A stretch of 64,000 bases of DNA. Source: Lasiosphaeria ovina (Eukaryota; Ascomycota; Sordariomycetes; Sordariales; Lasiosphaeriaceae). Position numbers and translations under genes: made by a program. Shown here in pieces: positions 1 to 9,887 of the stretch (position 1 is the first letter of the stretch; each line of letters opens with the position of its first letter). The notes under the pieces were generated by a model. It did not search any database, was not told the origin of the DNA, and saw only the letters and a list, made by a program, of their open reading frames with translations. The stretch covers positions 7,192,001 through 7,256,000 of the forward strand of contig JAULSN010000002.1 in the NCBI GenBank assembly GCA_033439765.1. The letters run 5' to 3'.

Positions 1-2435
1 CACGCGACAAGTGGCTACACAACTAACGGGCACACCACGAACGGGCACACAAACGGGCACACCACGAACGGGCATGCAACCAATGGGTATGCCAATGGGT
101 ATACTAACGGGAATACGAACGGACATACAAACGGAGTGCATGATGTCAGCGACTCCGAGTCTGAGTCCGACTCGTCGGCAGCGGTCGCTCACCGCAGCTT
201 CGATAGCGTCAAGCGCGAGTTCGATTCCATCAGCCGCGACGTCGAGTTTGCCGATTTTTATGCGAAGGTCTACCCTGGGCAGATGCAGCTCGTCGTTACT
301 TACATTGTCGAGGCCTTCCGCGACATGGACTGCTCGCTTGACGCGCTCCGCCCCGGCGACAGGGTCGGCGACATCCCAGTCCTCGGCAAGCACCACAAGG
401 TCAAGCGCCGCATCTACGAGATCCTCGAAGTCGGCGGCCTCGTCAAGCAAGACACGTCGGGTGCTTTTGTCCGCACCGCTGTCCCCGTCCCGACTACTCC
501 ATCATCGCAGCTCCACCCTCCCCTCGTGGCCAAGTTCCCGCAGCACGCCTATGAGCACAACTTGCTGGCCTCGACCGGCTCTAAGCTAGCCGACTGCCTC
601 ACCGGCCGCACCGACCCTCTGGCCATCTTGTTCGGCAGCGCCGCGGCACGCACTCTCATGGAGAACGTCTACACACACGCGCCTATGTTCAAGGCCGGTA
701 CCGTGAACCTGGCCCGCTACCTGGTGCAGGTCTTCAACCGCTTCTCCTCGGAGCGGCCGATTCGCGTGCTCGAGCTCGGTGCCGGCACCGGTGGCACGAC
801 CAAGTACCTGCTCGAGAGCCTGCTCGGTACCGGCCGCGCGTTCGAGTACACCTTCACCGACATCTCGCCGTCGCTGGTGGCCGCGGCCCGCAAGAAGTTT
901 GCCCAGCACGACTGCATGCGCTACGCCGTCCTGAATATTGAGCAACCGCCGCCCGCGCAGTTCTCAGGACAGTACGACATCGTGCTCTCGACCAACTGCA
1001 TCCACGCTACCAAGGACCTGACAAACTCGTGCACCAACATCCGCGCCTGCCTGAGGCCCGACGACGGCGTACTGTGCCTCGTCGAGTTAACGCGCAACTT
1101 GTTCTGGTTCGATCTCGTCTTTGGCCTACTTGAGGGCTGGTGGCTGTTTGACGACGGCCGCCAGCACGCCCTCGCCAGCGAGACACTATGGCGTGAGCAC
1201 CTAGTGCGCGCCGGCTACCGCTGGATCGACTGGACCGTGAGCGCCTCGGACGAGTCCAATGTGCTGCGCGTCATCACCGCGTCGCCCGCCGACCTCTCGT
1301 CCCTGTCCGACACAGACACGCCGGTGTCGACGGAGACGGTCGTCTTCAAGACGGTTGGCGACCTCGACCTTAACGCCGACATCTACTACCCCTCGGAGAA
1401 ACAGAGGGAAGGCGTCCAGGTCCGCCCGGTCGGTGAGCACCCTCGCCCGTCCATGATCAGCATCACCGCCCTCTAGCAGCCGCGCCGCTGACACCCCTCT
1501 CCTCTCAAGCCCTCATGATCCACGGCGGCGGCCACGTCATGCTCTCGCGCAAAGATATCCGACCAGCCGGCACCGCCACCCTGCTCGCCGCTGGCTTCCT
1601 CCCCGTCAGCATTGACTACCGCCTGTGCCCCGAAACCACGCTGCCAGCGGGCCCAATAACCGACGCCCGCGACGCGCTGGCCTGGGCACGCAACACCCTC
1701 CCCCACCTGCGCCTCCGCCGCCACGATATCCGCGCCGACGGCTCCCGCGTCGTCGCCATCGGCTGGTCCACAGGCGGCCATCTGGCCCTAACCCTCGGCT
1801 TCACCGCGGCGGCTGCCGGCATCCGGCCGCCCGACGCCACGCTGGCCTTCTATTGCCCGTCCGACTACGAGGACGCCTTCTGGCAGCGACCTAACCTGCC
1901 GTTCGGCCAGAGCCGCCACTCCCTCGCCAGCTACGACCTGCTCGAGGGCGTGCGCGCCCGGCCCATCGCCGCGTACAACCCGCCGCCCACCAAGCGCGCG
2001 CTCGGCGGCTGGATGAGCGCCGACGACGCCCGGTCGCGCATCGCGCTGCACATGAACTGGACCGGCCGCTACTTGCGCGTGCTGCTCAACGGGCTGTCGC
2101 CATCGTCGGGCAAGACAATCGGGACGGACCCGACGGACGCGCTGCCCGAGCCGAGCGCCGAGGCCGTGCGCGCCGTCAGCCCGCTGGCGCAGATCCGCGC
2201 CGGCCGCTACGCCGTGCCCACCTTCATCGTGCACGGCACGCGCGACGACCTGATCCCCTGGCAGCAGGCGCGCCGGACATACGAGGCGCTGCGCGAGCGC
2301 GGCGTCGAAGCTGAGATTCGCATTCTGGAGGGTGCGGTGCATTTGTTTGATCTATACAGGGCTTACGAGACGGATGAGGCGGCGCAGCGGGCTGTTGCTG
2401 AGGGCTATGAGATGCTAGCGAGGTGGGTCATGTGA
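1..2435 (+). CDS. Non-reducing polyketide synthase, C-terminal part (CMeT and thioesterase/esterase domains), 5'-truncated by window edge
   Basis: The frame is open from base 1, so the start and the expected SAT-KS-AT-PT-ACP domains lie outside; 785 C-terminal residues are visible. A TNGH-repeat linker leads into a C-methyltransferase domain with SAM motif LELGAGTGG (bases 769-795). A 77-bp intron (1433-1509; GTGAGC donor, GCTGAC branch, CAAG acceptor) joins the frames to give RPVALMIHGGGH. The second exon is an alpha/beta-hydrolase releasing domain with HGGG oxyanion motif, GWSTGG nucleophile elbow (Ser codon 1767-1769), Asp in HGTRDD and His in GAVHLF (codon 2340-2342). This ending is known from fungal NR-PKSs that make C-methylated orsellinic acids (mycophenolic acid and DMOA meroterpenoid types). 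Product class is inference. Unlike the neighbouring secreted gene it has no premature stops. P450 and acyltransferase genes beyond the transposon island are likely partners. Confidence 0.92.
22..135 (+). repeat. Tandem repeat coding the TNGH linker of the PKS
   Basis: A degenerate 9-12 bp unit built on aacgggcac encodes about ten Thr-Asn-Gly-(His/Tyr/Asn) blocks in the PKS frame, just before an acidic-serine stretch and the C-methyltransferase domain. It is probably a flexible inter-domain linker. Such a unit can change copy number by slippage. Confidence 0.8.
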
Positions 2436-2929
2436 GACCTGAGAGCTGAGGGGTTGTGTTGAGATAATTAGAGAGGGATGCATTGTTTTGTTTGTTATTT
2501 GTTTTTACTACCATGCATTTTCGCCTGGCACGGGCTTGTTGTTTTACAGATTACAGATTGATCACACAGGTCATTGATCTTTTTATTACCGCCACTGTCC
2601 AGTCCATGGTAATGCTGGCGAGCGTTTATCTATTCAGGGAATCACTTACTATATCAAGAGACAGTCCATTTACACAGTAGAAAGCGTCTTTCCATTATCG
2701 ATTGTCTATGCAGCGCTGAGCCTCCACATGGAAGAACATGCGGTAAATGCAGCTTGGACCGTAGTGTGAACTACTCCCCCACTCTCAAGTTCTTAACTTG
2801 CTAGCCGAGATAAATAAACAAAGACTAGTCGACGCTTCTTCCAGTAGTTAGAGGCAAAAGTGCAGGCTCTTCGTACGCGCATTCTGGGCCAGCGGGCATT
2901 TCAAGTACGAGGAACCTCTTCCCCTCGCC
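2436..2929. other. Intergenic, PKS 3' flank and upstream of secreted-protein pseudogene
   Basis: About 0.5 kb, AT-richer than the PKS. The short reading frames here have no recognisable features. I see no RNA gene or repeat. Confidence 0.6.
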
Positions 2930-5003
2930 ATGATGCATCGTCATCCGCCACAGCTGTCGTTCGTCCTATTTATACTAGCTTTGCTGTTGGCCGCGGCCAG
3001 CGGCCAATTCATTCCCTCTCCGGAAGCTCCCTCACCACCCGGGGCTCCATTTAATGTCAAGCGGACCAGCCAGGAAATCTTGCCAAGGCACCTTCTAGAT
3101 GGCGGACGTGAACTGCCAAAGCTCGATCAAGGGCCCGCCTTCAAGGCATCGACATCTTATCAGTACCAAGTCTCACTGACCGTGTCATCTCACGCCTCGG
3201 ACTTTTCGTCGGACCTCGCAGACCCAGCGAGCGAGTTTCTCAATGCTACGGTCGGAGGCGTCCTGACGGTGAAAACGTGGCCGCTGGACCAGTCACCTGA
3301 GGCCAATACCCTCATCTTCCAGGCTACGCTCAACATCACGCAGTGAGTGTAACGCGCGTCAGAATGCCTCGGCCACCAGCCACCAGGATCCCCTTCCCGA
3401 CTGCAACGTGCCCGCTATCCCAGCCGGCCTCGACCAGCTCATACACGTCACGCAGGACCTAAAGAGCGGCGAATTCGTTAGCGTCTACTGGAACTAGTCC
3501 ACCATGGCAACTTCAAACGATAACGGCTAGGACCTGGCCGCCTTTCCCAAGCTCATTGTTAGTGCCGTTCGTACTCTGCAAGCCTTTTACGCTGCCTAGC
3601 AGGATAGTTACGTGGTCAGCCGACCCAACCGCATGGGCAGTCTTCGGAACGAAACCTACACCTATATCGGCACGGTATGTACACGCCGAGGCTTATTCAT
3701 TATTCTTTAAGGAGATATTAAACCTTAACTGATGGAATTCTTGCTACACAAAGCTTGTCGGCACAGATGATCCCTGCTACTCGATCTCGGCCGAGAGCAT
3801 GCAAGGCGACGAGTGGGAGTCATATGCCAAGGCGACTTGCTACAGCAACAACAACGGCGGCGTGTCGCTCTCTGGGACTTTCGACCATGCCCGAATCGGG
3901 ACCGATAAAGCACCCAATCTCCTACCCATAGCCTCGGTTACCATCTCGGACAGGATCACCATCTTGAGCGAAACCAATGAAGTGGACATGTACTGGGGTT
4001 CTAACCATATGCCGTCACCAGCTCTCGGCGCCGTCACGGATATCGGTGCAAGATACGTGTCGTCGTACGGTATGTGGTGGCTCGTCTACGTAACCGATCA
4101 GGGCATGTTGAGGCGATATGCCCTTTCAAACACCATTGTCGAAGCACCAATTCTGAACACGTACCCCACCCCTCTCCCCTTGCCTCCTTTTCTGGCGTGT
4201 CCTTTGGGGAAATGCACCGAGACACCAAGACGGTGTTCGCTGTGGATATCACAGGCGTCATCTGGGGGTTATATGGTGGGTACGAATGATATACCGTCGC
4301 CGTGGTATAACTTTACCGACATATTCCTAGTATCTGCCGGAAACGAAGCGGTAGACGTGAGTCGAATCTTTTCGACCATTTAATTTCTTCCTCGGCTGAA
4401 AACTTGGAAAATAGTTCATGCCGTGGTCTAACACTGAGTGCGACCCACAACGGCCGCAAGACTTTGGCTTCTAGGTTTCGAAAAATGACGAGGGATACGT
4501 TAAATTTCGCCCGCAATGCGTCAAATTATCTGACGAGCCAAACGACAAACGTACCGATACCATAGTTTCTGCGGCGGTTCCGAGTCCCGACAAAGTCACC
4601 CATGGCCAAGCCATCACACAGCTGCAGCCTATCGGGGTGAGATGGCCTATGCCGCATTTGGCAACCGTCTCAGACGAGTGTCAGTTCTTATGGAGTTTTA
4701 ACGACCGGTCATTGGCTATTGACGCGTCCGGCGGTTACGGAGACTGGCAAGTCATAGACTTAGGGAGCAACGTGGTGTCGGTAAGTTCTACACGGGTTGA
4801 TACTCGCCATTGGTTGAACCACTACCTATTTGATACTGGCAATATGCTGGCAGCTAACCTAGCGTGACGGCACTAGACCTAGATCGAACCTTACTACTTT
4901 CCTGCCTACTACAATCTATCCAGCAATGCTACTCTCCCGGCCGATGAGGATGGTCTCTTTGTCGTGCTTTCCAACTCGTCGATTGTAACCATTAAAGCCC
5001 AAG
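2930..5003 (+). pseudogene. Secreted protein of unknown family, 5' part, RIP-type stops, cut by element A
   Basis: The frame opens with a clear signal peptide (hydrophobic core after MMHRHPPQ, cleavage likely after ASG) and continues as an N-glycosylation-rich secreted protein. A one-base frameshift lies near 3345. In-frame TAG codons follow at 3495, 3528 and 3597, and again at 4472 after a further intron. Each is explicable as CAG to TAG, the RIP change. Introns 3675-3753 and 4781-4882 restore frame. A pair of compensating indels is likely around 4180-4290. The last exon reads to ...IVTIKAQ at 5003, where element A is inserted. The 3' part resumes at 28125. I do not recognise the family. It lies between the PKS and the P450, which does not by itself make it a cluster gene. 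Confidence 0.7.
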
Positions 5004-5235
5004 TGTTCGTAGTTCTCAAACCACGTAGGGATCCTACAGGTATAAGGGTGGTAGATCTACCGTTGGGGGGGGGGTGCAATGTTGGTTCTATTCTGTCTAA
5101 GGAATTAAACTAGGTTCTAGGGCGACCGGAGTTTTGTGTGTACGGGCGGGAGGTCTACGCGCGGCACGTGCCTTTATACGTACGCGGTTACGCGACTCCC
5201 GCTAGCGTGTGGTTACTAATATCGCTATTCTAATA
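5004..5235 (-). repeat. 3' LTR of element A
   Basis: Reads on the minus strand from TGTTGGAATAG (here TATTAGAATAG, RIP-mutated) to ACGAACA. It contains a run of nine G on the plus strand. Next to it inside is a purine-rich tract on the minus strand (CACAAAAGAAGAG), the presumed polypurine tract. Confidence 0.88.
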
Positions 5236-5452
5236 CTGGTAACTCTTCTTTTGTGACCGTACGTCTCCGGTCTTCCTTCCTATCGTAAATAACGCCTTCT
5301 TATCTCTCTTATATAACTCGGAGATGAGTCCCTCTCGAAATGACCTATTTCCGTGGTTTGCTTAACGTAATCGTGCTCTCGGTATACTTCTTTATCGGAT
5401 TATTATTTACCTCAATCGTACGCTACCTTAATCGTACGCTACCTTATTTACT

Positions 5453-5587
5453 TATCTAGGTACGTACGTAGTAGAGAAGTAAGCCGTACCGGCTTACCTT
5501 ATCCAATAGCCGGTACCGTATAAGATAATGGTAAGATGAGTGGCCCGCTCCGTACTCGCGTACCGGGTCGTCCGATAATATATTTTC
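5453..5587. repeat. Short insertion in A absent from B, with a 9-bp inverted repeat
   Basis: The sister copy B (around 26190-26215) lacks about 135 bp found here. The extra segment contains GTACCGGCT (5486-5494) and its perfect inverse AGCCGGTAC (5508-5516). It may be a small insertion in A or a deletion in B. Borders are approximate. Confidence 0.5.
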
Positions 5588-5808
5588 CTTTATATAACGA
5601 CGAGATTGAGTTCGAGGTCCGTACGGAAGGGGTAGTAGGTCCGGGCCTTGCCCTCTCGAGGCTGGCCGCCCGGGTATAAAGTAGCTCTTCTTTCCTAGCT
5701 CTTTTCCTTCTTCCCTTCTTCCTTATACCTTACTCTCTCTCTTATACCCGCGCGCGTACTTTCCCTCTCCTCTTAGAAGCTCGCGCGTACCTGGCCTAGT
5801 ATAATATA

Positions 5809-6480
5809 ATATCTTTTACTAAGGGTACGGCTACGACCGCCCTATTCGGTAGCGTTCCTTATCGTATAATAGGAGACGGATCTATCTAGATTCTAATTCC
5901 TACTACCTCGGAGGGTAATCGGCGTCTCCTTAGCTTTCTTACTATTAACGTACGATACCCTCGGGACTCTTTCTTTTATCGTATAATAAGTTAACTCGTA
6001 CCTAGGACGACGAACGTCGTATCGCCGTAATACCCTTAGTCGATACCGAGGTATATATAAATACTAAAGACTTCGCTAACCTTAATACCTTCTTTACTAA
6101 GATTATTCGCCGTGAGTCGTACTTCCGTACGCTCCTTATTTACTCGCGCGGTACGCGCGTTCGTCGTTATATAAACCGGTATAATAATCTGGAGTCTATT
6201 CCTCGCTTTCGTTACTATTTTCGCCTACCCGACTATTAGAATAGTACCTATTCGTCGTACGTCTAGTAATCGCGTAGTACGGTCTATTCGTACTCCCGTA
6301 CGGGCTCGGTTTCGGGCGCTAAATCGGTACTTAGCGGTAGTAGTAGCGGCGGTAGAAGTCTAGGCGGTAGTTCGTTTAAGGGCTCGCCTAATCGCCCGTA
6401 ATAGGGGCGTCTACCGTTATCTAGTTCGGGCTCGCGCCTAAACCCGATTACTTTTAATAGGAATACCCTCCTCCTTTAGC
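5809..6480 (+). pseudogene. Reading frame antisense to pol in element A (copy of the frame in B), start codon lost
   Basis: Matches, base for base apart from RIP changes, the minus-strand frame of B at 25380-25980. The ATG of B is ATA here (5809-5811), a TpG to TpA change. It runs opposite to the retrotransposon genes, between RNase H and the 3' LTR. The same CT-rich leader precedes it. No known family recognised. Confidence 0.5.
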
Positions 6481-7820
6481 CTTAACTTACGCCTTAGCTC
6501 TTCGTACGCTCGAGGAGGTTTCTTAGTACGGTTAGGGTCGTTCTTAATATAATATCTTTTCTCTATTATATAAGTTATATATTAAGTTTAAAATAAATTC
6601 CGGGGTTCTTTAATAAATCTATATTAGTATTATAGCCGTCGTAATATATTAGTATATAGTATACTCTCCTCCCTTTACTTATCCTCCTCCTTCTTCTTTA
6701 ATCTATCTACGAATACCTCGATTCGTATAATAATCTTACTATCCTCTATTAGGCGTACGAGGGCTTAATTAGGGTCTTTCTTAATAAGTATATTAGCTAA
6801 GTTATCTCGTTTATTAATTTATCTAACTTCCGAAATCTCCCGCCTTTCGTACGCTTCCCGTAGGTATATAATATTAATTATTAACCTCTTCTTACTTATA
6901 GTTCTAAGTTTTACTAAGTAGTTATATAGAGATCGAGAGTCCGTATAAATAACTACTAGTATTTATACGATTCCTAGTATAGTTATAATCCTAACGAGCG
7001 TTATACTAATTACGATACCGCTATCGAAGCCGCCTACTATACCGTAAAGTTCGCTTACTAGTACGCTCCTTATAATCCTCTTATATTTAGTAGAGGACTA
7101 GTAAATAATATTACTAGTTATTATATATAACTTCTCTATATAATCGTCCTCTATCCCTAGTACGATTAAGTATCCGAATTATAATAATATATCCTTATTA
7201 TTTATAAACGAGCTATTAGTATAGATAAATAGCTTCGTACGGTCGAGGTCTAGTAGTTAGTATCGAAGTCCTCGTTCTAGGTAGTCTATTTATTATTAGA
7301 TTCGCTTATTTAGAGTTATAAAGTCTTCCTTCTTAGGTTCCTTTACTTAAGCCGTAACTAAGAGATCGTACGATACTTTAAGTTAGTAAATACTAGTAAT
7401 ATACGCTTTACGTACTTACTAAGAGATATATTACTAGGGTACGTTCTTATCCTTTAGGTTAATTAAGCTTAGTTACTTAGCCTATCCCTTCTACTTAACT
7501 ATAATCTCGTATCCTTAAAGTTAAATCCGGTATCCGTTAAACTCGATCTAGGTATCGTATATAAGGTACGACTTCGGCTTGGCCTTTAGCCCTACTTCTT
7601 TAAGCTTAGCTTCCTCCTTCCTAAAGAACTCGGGAGTGGCTAGCGTAAGTATATCGTCCATTTATATTCTAATAATACCGAATTCCTTCTAGCCGTCCTA
7701 GGTATAGAGTAGGTAGGGGTCGTACGTCGATATATATATACCTAGCTTCTCGATATAGTACTAGGCGTACGTCTTGAACTAATATACTCCTAACTCTACT
7801 AGTCTATAGAGTAGCCTTCG

Positions 7821-8050
7821 TGTGACGGCCCGCAAGGAAGTCAACGGTTCAATGCAGTAACGAATGTGGATTTAAAGCTAAGGAAGGAAAAAGAAGATCT
7901 ATCGCAGGGACCGCGCAGGGCGCGGGGAAATAGGTAGTGGTGCGAGCCAAAGGCTGAGCACGTGCGAGCTGTGCGCACAGGCCACACCCTAAATACAATG
8001 CAGCCAATAGAATCAATCCTGTCATGTGAGCCCCTGTGGCGACCGTGACA
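7821..8050 (-). repeat. 3' LTR of element C
   Basis: 230 bp, near-identical to 9658-9887 apart from C/T and G/A transitions. This copy is less RIP-altered (retains gcagtaacg where the other has tagtaacg). Confidence 0.9.
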
Positions 8051-8559
8051 TCATCCCCCCCTCGAAAAAAGCATCGCCCCGATACGTTCAAATCCATCCT
8101 TGGAAAACCGTCAGGTCAAGCCGTAAGGCCTGAATCGTTCAAATCCGGGGTTTCCGCATTTGAAGACGAAGTTGTTATTAACGGGCCGTCAGGAACTATC
8201 AGTCGGGCTATTAATAGTCGTTCGCAGCTATATATAGGTACAAGGACTAATATATAGGTATGTATTATACAGGTCTGTCAGGACGCGCTATGGCTTAACA
8301 GGCAGTTATTAGACCGGTCAATTAGATAGGTCATCGTAAAATTATTAATCCATCCGGGCTTTATTAGTATGTAGGGCAGCCAGATTAATATATTCGCGGG
8401 GTTAAGGGCATTCCGAGCGGTCATCCTCGGAAGGTTCTAAGTCCGTAATATATTCCATATCTTTAATATTGAAGTTGCTAATATGGCTAATATCCATCTT
8501 GTCTATATAGTCCTTTGAGCTACCGTACGATTAACCTATCTGATAAATACCAGGGCCGC

Positions 8560-9229
8560 TCAACTTCTGAAGAAGCTTGACGAAGTCATTATAGTCCTTC
8601 GGGACGTTGAGTTAGACTTTAAGGCGATCGCGAGTGGCCTTATTAAGTCCCCGGCGCAAGAGGGAGATCTTAACATCGTCAAGCCAGTGATTGGCTCGGG
8701 CTTTATATATCAACCGCTCGAAACGCATAAGGAAGCTGGTAATAGCTTCATTATTACGTTGTTTACTCGTATGGAACTTATCTTGTACGTTCTCGACCTT
8801 ATTAGGGTCGTCGTGTAGACGTTCCAACTAATCCAATAGGGTCTGAGCGTCGTATATATCGTTGTCTTCAGCTTCGGTTAGCTGAGGTATTACTAAGGCT
8901 TGAATCTTTGGATCAAGTCGGCCGTAGACGTAGAAAAACTGGGCTTCGTCGTTTCCGATCGCAGGTCCATCGATTCGTAGTTTGGCCTTAATGGTAGGGA
9001 ACCAAGTATCCCAAGAAAACTCAGAGCCGGTAAATTTCTCTGGGTCAGGAATGCTCGCCTTCGGGCGGGAGCTTCGGCTAGTTAACAGCTCTATGATCAA
9101 CGACATATTGCTCTCCAAGGTCGTGAGCCTGGCGGTAAGATTGTTGTTGTCTTGGTGTAACGCCTTGATGGTTTCTTCATGCTGATTGACGGCATGTTGA
9201 AGTTGAAAGATCTGGTTATCGGAGTTCAT
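8560..9229 (-). pseudogene. Gag of element C with RIP-type stops
   Basis: Starts at ATG 9229. The N-terminus has a heptad-like coiled coil (HQDNNNLTARLTTLE), then a capsid-like region (DPEKFTGSEFSWDTW; FLMRFERLIYKA). The frame is broken by TAG at 8825-8827 and a TAA near 8610, both explicable as CAG/CAA to TAG/TAA; reading through stays in one frame. Beyond about 8160 a degenerate CGNPG motif suggests a former zinc knuckle. It resembles the gag of fungal gypsy-type elements. No pol follows. Confidence 0.75.
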
Positions 9230-9657
9230 CTTGCCGATCGATCGGGCCAGTCGGCTGGCTTCGTGGAAGGTTGATCGAAGGTCAACCTGACGAAGGTCCG
9301 AATATTAAGTTCAAGTCTATTCAGTTCGGTTCGGGGTCCGGCGGTCCGCTACCTGGCCACAGGGTTCTACTTTCTCGCACACTGCTGGAAAAGCAGGGAA
9401 GATTTCGGTGATTAAAAACCTGGGCGTTCAGGTCGTTAGGTCGGAAGCGATTGAGGGCGACGAAATTGAGGGCATTTAGGGACCTGTCGATTGGCTACTG
9501 GGGCCCGCGAAGTATGCCGACTAGTGGGCTGTCTTTCGCGCTATTAACCGCGGCCAAGTTGGTATTTGAATGGAAAAAAAATCGCGCGCGTAATTACTAG
9601 AAAAGAAGAATAAGATCTACAGCCTTTCTCAAGCGTGTAGAAATGAGCTTTAAATGA

Positions 9658-9887
9658 TATGACGGCCCGCAAGGAAGTCAACGGTTCAATATAGTAACGA
9701 ATGTGGATTTAAAGCTAAGGAAGGAAAAAGAAGATCTATCGTAGGGACCGCGTAGGGCGCGGGGAAATAGGTAGTGGTGCGAGCCAAAGGCTGAGCACGT
9801 GCGAGCTGTGCGCATAGGCCACACCCTAAATACAATACAGCCAATAGAATTAATCCTGTTATATGAGCCCCTATAGCGACCGTGACA
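9658..9887 (-). repeat. 5' LTR of element C
   Basis: 230 bp. Begins TATGACGG in place of TGTGACGG on the plus strand (RIP). Followed directly by the CTTCG duplication. Confidence 0.9.

Larger units (their letters stand above)
7821..9887 (-). mobile_element. Element C: 2.07-kb non-autonomous LTR element with gag only
   Basis: Two 230-bp LTRs (7821-8050 and 9658-9887) flank about 1.6 kb. The target duplication CTTCG lies at 7816-7820 and 9888-9892. On the minus strand the LTR begins TGTCACGGTCG and ends CCGTCACA. The only coding content is a minus-strand gag frame; no protease, RT or integrase is present and there is no room for them. A G-run (GAGGGGGGGATGA on the minus strand) next to the left LTR is the likely polypurine tract, which confirms the orientation. 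Much of it retains CpA and TpG, so it suffered less RIP than its host element A and is probably younger. Confidence 0.85.
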
